Source: Methylobacter sp. (GTDB lineage: Bacteria; Pseudomonadota; Gammaproteobacteria; Methylococcales; Methylomonadaceae). Taken from it: a stretch of 60,890 nucleotides of DNA. The stretch's first letter is position 1. The number at the start of each line of letters is the position of its first letter. This document shows, piece by piece, positions 7,663 to 14,954 of the stretch. The stretch covers positions 1 through 60,890 of the forward strand of contig JAUXTH010000069.1 of the NCBI GenBank assembly GCA_030679035.1, given 5' to 3'. The position numbers and the translations under genes are program-made. Below the pieces are notes generated by a model. The model was not told the DNA's origin. It did no database searches and saw only the letters and a list, made by a program, of their open reading frames with translations.

Positions 7663-7962
7663 TTAAGAAAATAGATGGGTAGAGATGATCTCTATTATTT
7701 GATCCAAGGTCAGGTCTTCATTTTCTCCGACAATATTATTTGTGGAAATGGGATATTTCAGGTCTATGCCGTAACGTCCTGCGTTTTGGCCAAAGGTGTA
7801 GATATAGGCGGAAATATTCGGTTCATTAACCGTGCACAGATCGATGGCCTGAAAATGCTGCACCTGATTATTCAACGCCAGCGTATTTTCGCCGTAACGA
7901 TGCACCAGTTCCAAGAGCAGGAGCTTCAGCGGAATATCTTTGTTGATGGCCCAAACATTCAT
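7663..7962 (-). CDS. Unknown 99-aa protein in nif operon
   Basis: I do not recognise this protein. The start at 7962 (M-N-V-W-A-I-N-K-D) is chosen because it follows the rseC stop by 14 bases; an upstream in-frame ATG at 8049 would overlap rseC by about 70 bases. The sequence alternates hydrophobic helices (P-L-K-L-L-L-L-E-L-V) and strands (I-S-A-Y-I-Y-T-F-G-Q-N), with an acidic C-terminus, and looks like a small globular soluble protein. It lies between rseC and the DUF6156-like gene, all co-oriented with nifF, so a nitrogen-fixation role is inferred from position only. Confidence 0.65.
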   Translation of the reverse strand: MNVWAINKDIPLKLLLLELVHRYGENTLALNNQVQHFQAIDLCTVNEPNISAYIYTFGQNAGRYGIDLKYPISTNNIVGENEDLTLDQIIEIISTHLFS

Positions 7963-7976
7963 ACCGGCATGAGGGC

Positions 7977-8423
7977 TTAAACCTTCCTGACTACCACTGG
8001 TCGGGCGTAACTCAGTATCAACAGACTTTGCGCTTTGTTGATTATCCATAGAGAAACTAAAAAACTCAGCACGGCGCTGCCGGCAATCCATAAGTCTGCG
8101 TATCGGATATTATCCGCCACCAGCCAGTCGGCCATGCCTGCACCGGTAAACAGGGCGATTAACGGCACCAGATACAATAACAGGGAAGCGCGCAGCAACA
8201 GGTTTTCATCGATAGCAACCATGACTTGATCGCCGGTTTTCAGTTGGATGTCGCCATCCACCGGCACAGACTTTTTCTTGAGAACGCTGCCAATTGCGCT
8301 GGTTGTACACGACGCTTTTTGTAGACAACCGCCACACGCGCTGTTTTGTCCGCTTTCGACCCAGACTTGATGGTTTTCTATTTTTACCACTACCGCTAAT
8401 TCTTCTATCATAGCTGTAACCAT
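7977..8423 (-). CDS. rseC: RseC/SoxR-reducing family membrane protein
   Basis: A 148-residue RseC-family protein: an N-terminal cytoplasmic part with a cysteine cluster (C-G-G-C followed by C-T-T near residues 33-42), then two transmembrane helices at about 80-100 and 110-130 and a basic tail. In E. coli RseC works with the Rsx (Rnf-like) complex to keep SoxR reduced. Here it lies 24 bases after nifF and in the same window as a full rnf operon, which suggests that it serves the nitrogenase-linked Rnf complex, for example as an assembly or redox partner. That role is inference. Confidence 0.88.
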   Translation of the reverse strand: MVTAMIEELAVVVKIENHQVWVESGQNSACGGCLQKASCTTSAIGSVLKKKSVPVDGDIQLKTGDQVMVAIDENLLLRASLLLYLVPLIALFTGAGMADWLVADNIRYADLWIAGSAVLSFLVSLWIINKAQSLLILSYARPVVVRKV

Positions 8424-8447
8424 TCAATTGATGAGGGTCTCAAAATA

Positions 8448-8981
8448 TTAATCCCAAGCCTCAGCCAGCATTTTTAACCAAGTTTCCAGTCTTGCGGGGG
8501 TAAGGTCTTTTTGGTTTTCTTGGTCTAAGGCCAAGCCGACAAAGCGGTTATCGACGACAGCTTTAGAAGCCTGAAAGTTATAACCTTCGGTATCCCATGC
8601 GCCAATCAGGGTTGCGCCGCATTGCTTGAACTGCTCATATACATAGAACATCGCATCGACAAATTCTAGCGGATAGCTTTTTTGATTTCCCAACCCATAA
8701 ATCGCCACCTTTTTACCGCTGAAATCCTGACCTGCCAGCATCGGCAAAAACTCCTCCCAACTTGTCGTTGCATTGCCTGTTGATAAGCCGGGTAACTGGC
8801 CATCACCATAAGTAGGAGTGCCTAAAATCAAGGTGTCATAGGCCAGCATATCTTCCACTGTCGCATTGCGAACATTGACCGGTTTGGCGGCAATAGCCGA
8901 ACCCAACGCCGTTGCAATGTCTTTTGCAATACGCCGGGTATTGCCGGTGTCCGTGCCGAAAAAAACGCCTACTTTAGCCAT
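8448..8981 (-). CDS. nifF: Nitrogenase-associated flavodoxin
   Basis: A 177-residue long-chain flavodoxin. The FMN phosphate loop is G-T-D-T-G-N-T-R-R at about residues 9-17, the tyrosine-containing loop is T-P-T-Y-G-D-G-Q-L, and the long-chain insertion follows L-G-N-Q-K-S-Y. Flavodoxin of this type passes electrons one at a time to the nitrogenase Fe protein. The position next to clpX and nifM matches the end of the A. vinelandii nifUSV-cysE-nifWZM-clpX-nifF cluster. It appears to lead the sub-operon nifF-rseC-unknown-DUF6156; only a weak sigma-54-like match (GG-N10-GC near 9059-9074) is visible upstream. Confidence 0.92.
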   Translation of the reverse strand: MAKVGVFFGTDTGNTRRIAKDIATALGSAIAAKPVNVRNATVEDMLAYDTLILGTPTYGDGQLPGLSTGNATTSWEEFLPMLAGQDFSGKKVAIYGLGNQKSYPLEFVDAMFYVYEQFKQCGATLIGAWDTEGYNFQASKAVVDNRFVGLALDQENQKDLTPARLETWLKMLAEAWD

Positions 8982-9100
8982 GATGTCCCTCGCAAAGTGT
9001 TACGGCCTACAGCTAAGAATTTATAAAAAGCCTGCCTCAGAGTGCTAACGATTTTATTAGCACTTACATACCCCTGGGCATCTGCACATTTCACTACACC

Positions 9101-9129
9101 GTCATCCCGGCAATCCCTGCCGGGATGAC
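9101..9129. repeat. Short dispersed palindrome
   Basis: A perfect inverted repeat, GTCATCCCGGCA facing its complement, between nifF and the Grx-BolA gene. Very similar palindromes occur near 19660-19690, 19827-19856 and 25410-25443, so this is a dispersed REP-like element. Confidence 0.8.
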
Positions 9130-9172
9130 GCGTTATTGATATATCAATGCTTAACGTAAATCCCGTTTTGTT

Positions 9173-9781
9173 TTAATGCTGTATTTGCAGCAGCCCGCTA
9201 GCCTTTTGTTTATCCGCCCATTCATCCGGGGTATACGCTTTAACGCTGACCGCATGAAGCTTGCCGGATGCCAAGGGTTCCTTTAACGTTGCCAAAACCA
9301 GCTGCTGTTTTTTTACTATCGGTAAATGGTTAAATTGCGAACTTACCACGGTGATCGTTAGATCGCAGCCTTCGCCTTCGACCATTACTTTGGCATCGTC
9401 AATTCCCTGCTGCACCAGTTGCGCAACTTCGCTGCTGGTTAATGCGTCGCTTGCGGCTTCCGCTTTTTTCGGCGCAGCGCTTTTTAACAAGGGTAATAAA
9501 CTGCCGTTGTTGGACATTTCTTCAATAATGTCGCAACCGCCCACCAGTTCGGCGTTAACAAACAGCTGGGGATAAGTCGGCCAGCGGGAAATGCTCGGTA
9601 ATTTTTCACGGATAAACGGCGCCTCCAGTACATTCACATAAGCGTAAGGGATATGGGTCGCATCGAGTATGCCGACGGCTTTGGCAGAAAACCCGCATTG
9701 CGGATTAGTCGGTACGCCTTTCATGTAAATGATGATCGGCTGGGCTGCCAGTTGAGCGCGGATTTTGTCTTCGGTTTTCAT
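9173..9781 (-). CDS. Monothiol glutaredoxin-BolA fusion protein
   Basis: A 202-residue two-domain protein. Residues 1-105 are a CGFS-type monothiol glutaredoxin (P-Q-C-G-F-S with the cluster-binding Cys at 29, then W-P-T-Y-P-Q-L-F-V and G-G-C-D-I). Residues about 120-190 are a BolA domain (A-K-V-M-V-E-G-E-G-C-D, F-N-H-L-P-I-V-K-K-Q-Q-L-V, L-H-A-V-S-V-K). CGFS glutaredoxins and BolA proteins normally form separate heterodimers around a [2Fe-2S] cluster that is handed to apo-proteins. A nif-specific monothiol glutaredoxin is known in A. vinelandii; here the BolA partner is joined covalently. The ATG at 9781 gives the normal Grx N-terminus; the longer frame upstream runs into a repeat. Confidence 0.93.
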   Translation of the reverse strand: MKTEDKIRAQLAAQPIIIYMKGVPTNPQCGFSAKAVGILDATHIPYAYVNVLEAPFIREKLPSISRWPTYPQLFVNAELVGGCDIIEEMSNNGSLLPLLKSAAPKKAEAASDALTSSEVAQLVQQGIDDAKVMVEGEGCDLTITVVSSQFNHLPIVKKQQLVLATLKEPLASGKLHAVSVKAYTPDEWADKQKASGLLQIQH

Positions 9782-9826
9782 AAGGTTCTCGTTTTTGTTA
9801 GTCGATGTAATAACTGTTGTGAAGAA

Positions 9827-9979
9827 AATAGAACACGGATGACGCGGATTAGGCTGATAGTCGCGGATCAAGCAATTAGTCCACCAAAGCTCCGTTGTGC
9901 GTACCTTTAGGTATTCAACGGTATGCACAGAGTACAGTGCTTTTCAAAAATCTGCGTAAATCCGCTTAATCCGCGTCGC
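9827..9979. repeat. Dispersed repeat, 'CACGGATGACGCGGATTA' type
   Basis: Two facing arms, 9827-9851 and about 9946-9979, read as imperfect complements (ACACGGATGACGCGGATTA and TAATCCGCGTC). The same family appears at 13214-13344, 16343-16473 and 51166-51255. It separates clpX from the Grx-BolA gene. Confidence 0.75.
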
Positions 9980-10034
9980 CTAGAGGCGCCTACTTTTGGC
10001 ATCCTCGTTCTATTTATTCGTAAATGCCCATCCG

Positions 10035-11306
10035 CTACCCAGCCTGCTGCCTAATTTTGGTTTCGGCTTTTTTTATCAGCTTGATCTCGCCCTCTCCCTT
10101 AACCACATCCGCATCGACAATGCATTGCTCGACGTCATCGACGGACGGAATATCGAACATGGTTTTACGTAAGATCTGCTCCATGATGCTGCGTAAGCCC
10201 CGCGCTCCGGTTTCGCGTTCAATGGCTTTTTTGGCGATTTCGACCAGGGCATCCTGTTCGAATTTCAACTCCACGCCTTCATAGGCAAACAGTTGTTGAT
10301 ATTGACGCACCAGCGCATTTTTAGGTTCGGTTAACACCTGGATCAATGCGTCGACATCCAACGGCTCCAACGGCGCCAGCACCGGAAAGCGACCGATAAA
10401 TTCCGGGATTAAACCGAACTTGCGCAGATCGCTGGGCTGTGTCGCATTCAGCATGTCCTCCAATGCCGGTTTTTTATCAGGATTATTCACTTCCGCATGA
10501 AAGCCGATGGCGGAATTGCCCGGCACCAAGCGTTTTTCGACATGTTTTTCCAAGCCCGGAAATGAACCTCCGGCAATAAACAGGATATTTCGCGTATCCA
10601 TCGTGGTCTCGCCGTCCTTGTTGCGTCCTTTGGCAGGAATCTTAACGTGAGAACCTTCGACCAGTCTTAACAATGCCTGTTGCACGCCTTCGCCGGATAC
10701 GTCTCGGGTTCCGGTTTGCTGCTCTGGGCTTCGGGCGATTTTGTCGATTTCATCCAGATAAACGATGCCCCATTCGGCATTGACCATATTGCCATCTGCG
10801 ACATCCAGCAACCTGACCAGGATGTTTTCCACATCATCGCCGACATAACCCGCCTGCGTCAGTGTCGTCGCATCGGCAATCACAAACGGCACGCCGACAA
10901 CTTTTGCCAGGGTGCTGGCTAACAGCGTCTTCCCTGTGCCGGATGGGCCTATTAACAGGATATTGGATTTACCGATTTCCACATCTTTATCGAATTCGCC
11001 CAAACCCGCATCCCCGCTTTCGTGCTTGAGGCGTTTGTAATGGTTGTAAACCGCGACCGCCAATATTTCCTTGGCAAGGTGCTGGCCGATGATGTATCGG
11101 TCGAGATGTTCTTTTATTTTTGCCGGGATAGGCAATGCGCCCTGCATTTCGGACAGCTCTTTTTTCCGACTCCAATTGCTGACGACCTGATTGGCTAATG
11201 ACACACAAGCCCCGCAAATATAACCTTCGCTACCCGCAATCAAAGGTACCGAAGCGGATTGCTCTATGCCGCAAAAAGAACAGTGTTTGATTTCTTTATC
11301 GTTCAT
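10035..11306 (-). CDS. clpX: nif-cluster ClpX-type AAA+ unfoldase
   Basis: A 423-residue ClpX paralogue. It has an N-terminal zinc finger (Cys 9, 12, 31, 34), Walker A G-P-S-G-T-G-K-T at 120-127, pore loop G-Y-V-G at 153-156, Walker B L-D-E-I-D and an I-G-F loop at 267-269, so it should dock on ClpP. The substrate-gripping R-K-H loop of housekeeping ClpX reads R-N-K at 228-230. In A. vinelandii the nif-linked ClpX2 lowers NifB and NifEN levels, and the same role is likely here. The start overlaps the nifM stop (TAATG), and nifM-clpX order is as in A. vinelandii. Confidence 0.92.
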   Translation of the reverse strand: MNDKEIKHCSFCGIEQSASVPLIAGSEGYICGACVSLANQVVSNWSRKKELSEMQGALPIPAKIKEHLDRYIIGQHLAKEILAVAVYNHYKRLKHESGDAGLGEFDKDVEIGKSNILLIGPSGTGKTLLASTLAKVVGVPFVIADATTLTQAGYVGDDVENILVRLLDVADGNMVNAEWGIVYLDEIDKIARSPEQQTGTRDVSGEGVQQALLRLVEGSHVKIPAKGRNKDGETTMDTRNILFIAGGSFPGLEKHVEKRLVPGNSAIGFHAEVNNPDKKPALEDMLNATQPSDLRKFGLIPEFIGRFPVLAPLEPLDVDALIQVLTEPKNALVRQYQQLFAYEGVELKFEQDALVEIAKKAIERETGARGLRSIMEQILRKTMFDIPSVDDVEQCIVDADVVKGEGEIKLIKKAETKIRQQAG

Positions 11307-12175
11307 TATTTGCTCTCCCCGGATTCAAGATTGGCTAAACCGGCTATCCAGGCGCGCTGACAAGTTCGTCGGGCGCGTTCTTGCATTAGCTGGCGTATTT
11401 TCGGCGTTGCTTTTGCAAGCGACAGGGTTTCAGACCTTTGAATGGCCTTGCACAACAGCACATGAAAACCGATTTCCGATTTGACAGCATCGCTGACTTC
11501 ACCTTGCTTTAAGGAGAACAGCACCGCATCCAATTCAGGATAAAGCGTACCGCGCGGCACTGTACCCAGAACGCCGCCTTGCAAAGCGGTCGGGCATTCG
11601 GAATGCCTTAACGCCAGATCGGAAAACTTGTGCGGTTTTTTATGCAGTTTATCGGCAAGCTCCTGAGCGCGCAATAAAGCCGTTTCGTGGGTATTTTCAG
11701 CATAATCCGGGTTAATGCTGATGAAGATATGACAGGCTTCACGCCGCTCAGGGAGATGAAATTGCTCGGCATGGAGATGGTAGTATATGCCGATGTCGAC
11801 ATCACTGATAGCGGGTGCGCGGCTGGCAACCAGCTCCAGCACGGTATTGACCTTGCACTGACGATGCAAAGCAGCTTGCAAGCTGTCTTTGCTGAGCCGG
11901 TTTTTTTCCAGGTCGCTGAAAAAAGCCTCCTCGTCATCATAACGATCACGAATTTCCTGATAGGCCTGTTGCAACTCTTGCTCGGTAATGATCACTGCCG
12001 CCGCTTCAGGCGTATTCAGCACTCGGCTCTCAATCCTGAACTCATTTAAAGCTTGAGTTTTTGCTTGGCTTAACTCAGCTTCTGCCAATTCAGCGGGTGA
12101 CTTCTTGAATAAGGTTAAAGCCGCCCGTAATAAATTATAAGTTTCCAACTGAACTGGTTTTTCAATTACAGTCAT
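11306..12175 (-). CDS. nifM: NifM, nitrogenase Fe-protein peptidyl-prolyl isomerase
   Basis: A 289-residue protein with a helical N-terminal region and a C-terminal parvulin (PpiC) domain, recognisable by A-L-R-H-S-E-C-P-T-A-L-Q-G-G-V-L-G and the closing G-F-H-V-L-L-C. NifM is needed to mature the Fe protein NifH into an active dimer. The start at 12175 lies one base after the nifZ stop; a longer open frame reading back into nifZ is not used. The stop overlaps the clpX start, so nifZ, nifM and clpX are tightly coupled. Confidence 0.92.
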   Translation of the reverse strand: MTVIEKPVQLETYNLLRAALTLFKKSPAELAEAELSQAKTQALNEFRIESRVLNTPEAAAVIITEQELQQAYQEIRDRYDDEEAFFSDLEKNRLSKDSLQAALHRQCKVNTVLELVASRAPAISDVDIGIYYHLHAEQFHLPERREACHIFISINPDYAENTHETALLRAQELADKLHKKPHKFSDLALRHSECPTALQGGVLGTVPRGTLYPELDAVLFSLKQGEVSDAVKSEIGFHVLLCKAIQRSETLSLAKATPKIRQLMQERARRTCQRAWIAGLANLESGESK

Positions 12176-12176
12176 A

Positions 12177-12656
12177 TCAAACCTCTGGTTCGTTAAATGA
12201 CTCAGGGTGTGCGGGATCAAGAGCTGTCTCGGGCACTTGCAGAACTCTGCCCTGAAAAGAGACATGGTATTGAATCAGTTCATTGTCTCTGATCACCTTA
12301 AAGACCTCGCCTTCCGTGCCTTTAGGAATGACAACCTCACCCTGAAGGCTTAAATTGATCGTGCAAACAACCTTGTCCCTGAACTCAAAGCGACTGGGAT
12401 TCCAGGGTTCATCTCCACCAATCAGTTCTTCCAGTCGACAGCCCACCATTCGGTCAACAGACAGGAAATGGACGGTATAAATCACTTGATCCTGTAAAAA
12501 AGTGCCCACATTAAGGATATTACCCACACTCCCCCGGCGAACTAACAAAGTGCCTACGTCCATACCCGGATAAGTACCGTCATTGCGGACGTTTCGGGTA
12601 ACCCGAACCGATTCGCCGAATTCAAACCGGCCTTCGTCGAAGCGCTCGGGTTTCAT
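12177..12656 (-). CDS. nifZ: NifZ, P-cluster maturation protein
   Basis: A 159-residue NifZ, of the same length as the A. vinelandii protein. The NifZ domain near the N-terminus has V-R-N-D-G-T-Y-P-G followed by G-T-L-L-V-R-R-G-S-V-G and L-Q-D-Q-V-I-Y-T-V-H-F. A weaker second copy of the domain is visible at about residues 88-145 (F-R-D-K-V-V, I-P-K-G-T-E-G-E-V). NifZ helps form the second P-cluster of the MoFe protein. The start overlaps the nifW stop by four bases. Confidence 0.93.
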   Translation of the reverse strand: MKPERFDEGRFEFGESVRVTRNVRNDGTYPGMDVGTLLVRRGSVGNILNVGTFLQDQVIYTVHFLSVDRMVGCRLEELIGGDEPWNPSRFEFRDKVVCTINLSLQGEVVIPKGTEGEVFKVIRDNELIQYHVSFQGRVLQVPETALDPAHPESFNEPEV

Positions 12657-12970
12657 GTTTTTATATCGCTTAAGGAAACAAACGCTGTTTGCGACAACTC
12701 GCCCATTGCAAACACTTTAAACACTTTTTCGGTTTGCGCGTCGGATTCGACAAAATCCTGATAAGCCCGTTGCAATAGTTTGCTGTAGACCGCTCTTTTC
12801 GGCGCTTCGTCTTCCGGCATATCGTCAGCGGCCTTTTGCAGATAATCATGGAAACGCTGCAAAATATGCAAGCGGTTGACATGCACCACGCTAGGCTCAT
12901 ATTCCAGTTGAAAATATTGCAGGAAGTCTTCCGCCGATTCAAGCTCTTCCATTTCTTCTTCAAAACTCAT
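12653..12970 (-). CDS. nifW: NifW, nitrogenase-stabilising/protective protein
   Basis: A 105-residue NifW. The family pattern is visible as L-x-x-A-E-D-F-L-Q-Y-F at the start, V-V-H-V-N-R-L-H-I-L-Q-R-F-H in the middle and V-F-K-V-F near the end. NifW associates with the MoFe protein during maturation and is linked to protection from oxygen. A CGGAG ribosome-binding site precedes the ATG. A 37-codon membrane-peptide gene ends 16 bases before it, and nifZ overlaps its stop. Confidence 0.93.
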   Translation of the reverse strand: MSFEEEMEELESAEDFLQYFQLEYEPSVVHVNRLHILQRFHDYLQKAADDMPEDEAPKRAVYSKLLQRAYQDFVESDAQTEKVFKVFAMGELSQTAFVSLSDIKT

Positions 12971-12986
12971 GGGTTTTCTCCGGTAA

Positions 12987-13100
12987 TTAAAGCGGGCCGA
13001 CTAAAGAGGCGTCCTGAAATAACAGGTAAAGCGCCAGAATAATAAACATCACCACGGGCATAATGGTCATCAATGAATCGGTTAACTCTTTTTTCAACAT
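12987..13100 (-). CDS. 37-aa single-helix membrane peptide upstream of nifW
   Basis: A 37-residue frame with an excellent GGAG site eight bases before the ATG. It has a polar start (M-L-K-K-E-L-T-D-S-L), one hydrophobic helix of about 18 residues (P-V-V-M-F-I-I-L-A-L-Y-L-L-F) and a short tail ending V-G-P-L. The size and layout recall small stabilising subunits of membrane complexes such as CcoQ or CydX, but I see no specific similarity. It ends 16 bases before nifW and is surely in the same transcript. It may be a small partner of Rnf or another membrane enzyme used during nitrogen fixation; that is a guess from context. Confidence 0.75.
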   Translation of the reverse strand: MLKKELTDSLMTIMPVVMFIILALYLLFQDASLVGPL

Positions 13101-13213
13101 GATAGGACTCCAGTAGGTTAATGGGTTACGACTGCATGGATGCAGGAGCAATTGCCGAGCGCAGCGTAACCCAACCTACATCTGTTTTACGCTGTAACTT
13201 CAGCCATCAAATA

Positions 13214-13344
13214 CAATAGAACGCTGATAACGCAGATGATTATGATGAACGCTGATAATCTTAAAACGACGATCAAACTCTTTTTCTAGGGCAATTCAAA
13301 AAATCTTATTCAATCATAATGATCAGCGTCATCCGCGTTCTATT
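13214..13344. repeat. Dispersed inverted repeat, AATAGAACGC... type
   Basis: Facing arms AATAGAACGCTGA and ...CGTCATCCGCGTTCTATT bound a 131-base element between the TPR gene and the small membrane peptide. An inverted copy with long near-identical stretches lies at 16343-16473, so the two copies flank the TPR-cysE-nifV segment. A second repeat (ACGACTGCATGGATGCAGGAG, then TTGCCGAG) sits just beside it at 13129-13159. Confidence 0.8.
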
Positions 13345-13855
13345 CTTCTGACTGCTGAGTAGTTACTTTGCGCTTAATCACCAATTCCAATAATCCCTGT
13401 GCGCCGATTCTGTCCTTACTATCCAGGCTCACCAGCTTTTCAAAAATGGCCTGACTCAAATCCAGATTTTCCAAACGCATATTTAAAAAACCGACCGCTT
13501 TCAGGGTGAACAAATACAGCCTGATTTTGGTTAATGACTCAGCCGGTGCATCGCTAATATGCTTGGCTTGCAGTTCACGCCAGTCTTCGGGGAAATCTGT
13601 CGTCAACCTGATTACGACTAGCGCTTTAGTCGTTGCAGTTAAAGCGTCTTCCAACCGATGTTGGTAATAATAAAAACGGTTTAATGCCACCAGTACATTC
13701 AACGATTCGGGAGCAAGAAAATACGCTTTCAGTAAAGACAACTCCGCATCACCGCTGGCATAATTTTCCGCCGCCGTCGCTATTAACTCTTTAACGCCTG
13801 CAAGATCCGCTTGCTCGAAATACAAACCTTGCGCTTCGAAATCCAACAGATCCAT
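13340..13855 (-). CDS. TPR-like protein in nif operon
   Basis: A 171-residue all-helical protein with tetratricopeptide-like spacing: S-L-L-K-A-Y-F-L-A-P-E-S-L-N-V-L-V-A-L-N-R-F-Y-Y-Y and L-F-T-L-K-A-V-G-F-L-N-M-R-L-E-N-L-D-L-S-Q-A-I-F-E-K-L resemble repeat helices. Function unknown; TPR proteins usually hold partners together, so an assembly role for a Nif protein or CysE is possible. The ATG directly follows the cysE stop with no gap, so the two are translationally coupled. It is not part of the classical A. vinelandii set as far as I recall. Confidence 0.8.
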   Translation of the reverse strand: MDLLDFEAQGLYFEQADLAGVKELIATAAENYASGDAELSLLKAYFLAPESLNVLVALNRFYYYQHRLEDALTATTKALVVIRLTTDFPEDWRELQAKHISDAPAESLTKIRLYLFTLKAVGFLNMRLENLDLSQAIFEKLVSLDSKDRIGAQGLLELVIKRKVTTQQSEE

Positions 13856-14647
13856 TTACAGCCTCGCCGCCAGTTTTACCGGGCTCTCTTTCTTAGGAAC
13901 GCAAATGCTTTCCGCATCGCACACATCGCAACTGTCTTCAACCATTACCTTATGCGCCTGCTTTTGCCCGGCCTCCAGTTCATCTATCCGTTCGATCAAA
14001 CAGGCGATGGCTTTGCCGACCGGGTCGGGAATCAAATGATGATCCAGATCGATGCCGTGCCGGTTTTGTATTTGCGTACCTTTGCTTTGGATAATGCGGC
14101 CGGGAATGCCCACCACCGTGCAGCAAGACGGCACATCTTTGATCACGACGGAGTTGGCCCCGACACGGACATTGTTGCCCAGGGTAATCGCTCCGAGAAT
14201 CTTGGCCCCGGAACCCACCATCACGTTATTGCCCAGGGTAGGATGGCGTTTTTCCTTGTTCCAGGTAGTGCCACCCAGAGTGACGCCGTGATAAAGCGTG
14301 ACATCATTGCCAATCTCAGCCGTCTCGCCGATCACCACCCCCAGCGCGTGATCGATAAACAAGCGCCGCCCGATAGTTGCCGCCGGATGAATATCAACGC
14401 TGGTAATCATTTTGCTGAATGCGGCCAGGATCCTGGCGGCCAGTTTCCAGTTGGCTTTCCATAATCGGTGGCTGACCCGATGCACCAACACCGCATGGAC
14501 GCCCGAATAGGTCAGCAATATTTCCCAGACGCTATGCGCGGCGGGGTCGCGGCCAAAGACACAGTGGACATCTTCATGCCATTGACTCAGGAGCCCCTGC
14601 GGTACTTGCGCTTTGCTTATAATGTTATCTGATATGGACATAACCAT
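13856..14647 (-). CDS. cysE: Serine O-acetyltransferase, nif-linked
   Basis: A 263-residue CysE. After an N-terminal helical domain it shows the left-handed beta-helix of hexapeptide repeats: [30 protein letters not shown] and H-P-T-L-G-N-N-V. It makes O-acetylserine, the acceptor in cysteine synthesis; a dedicated copy supports the high cysteine demand of NifS-driven cluster assembly, as for cysE1 in the A. vinelandii nif cluster. The ATG at 14647 is chosen because AGGAG lies seven bases upstream; TTG at 14653 is too close. The C-terminus carries extra cysteines (D-S-C-D-V-C-D). Confidence 0.93.
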   Translation of the reverse strand: MVMSISDNIISKAQVPQGLLSQWHEDVHCVFGRDPAAHSVWEILLTYSGVHAVLVHRVSHRLWKANWKLAARILAAFSKMITSVDIHPAATIGRRLFIDHALGVVIGETAEIGNDVTLYHGVTLGGTTWNKEKRHPTLGNNVMVGSGAKILGAITLGNNVRVGANSVVIKDVPSCCTVVGIPGRIIQSKGTQIQNRHGIDLDHHLIPDPVGKAIACLIERIDELEAGQKQAHKVMVEDSCDVCDAESICVPKKESPVKLAARL

Positions 14648-14683
14648 TTTCAAGCTCCTGTTAAGTGCGGAGGTAGTTTAGCC

Positions 14684-14935
14684 CTCGTTCCCACGCGCTG
14701 CGTGGGAATACAGTGCCGGACGCGCTGCGTCCCGTTTTGTGCGATGTTCATTTTTATATCGCTAGTTCCCAAGCTCCAGCTTGGGAATTCAGTTTTTGAA
14801 GCTCTCGGCAACCGCTCCTGCGTTGCTCTACCTCCTGCATCCATGCAGTCGTAGCTTCCTGTCCCGCGAAGCTAGAGCTTCGCTCACTCGGTTCCCAATC
14901 TGGAGATTGGGAACCGGCAGAACTTAATGGGAGTG
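14684..14935. repeat. Cluster of several short palindromic repeats
   Basis: The stretch before cysE holds at least four dispersed elements head to tail: CGTTCCCACGCGCTGCGTGG near 14684, a TTCCCAAGCTCCAGCTTGGG palindrome near 14765-14789, the CTCGGCAACCGCTCCTGCG element at 14804-14852 (family also at 13129, 19777, 20715 and 42773) and GGTTCCCAATCTGGAGATTG near 14890. It contains no supported gene; the 64-codon minus frame is made entirely of repeats. Confidence 0.8.
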
Positions 14936-14954
14936 AAGCCGCGCGTGGAAACTA

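Noticed and set aside
9059-9074. Possible sigma-54 promoter before nifF
   Set aside because: Spacing fits but the -24 half (GGGGTA) is poor and no NifA site was seen upstream; mentioned only in the nifF entry.
13150-13175. GG-N10-GC sigma-54-like match on the minus strand upstream of the 37-aa peptide and nifW
   Set aside because: The -24 half reads TGGGTT and the -12 half GCGCT, both poor, and the match lies within a GTAGGTT...AACCTAC repeat found elsewhere.
14650-14844. 64-codon minus-strand frame before cysE
   Set aside because: It consists of three dispersed repeat units read as protein.
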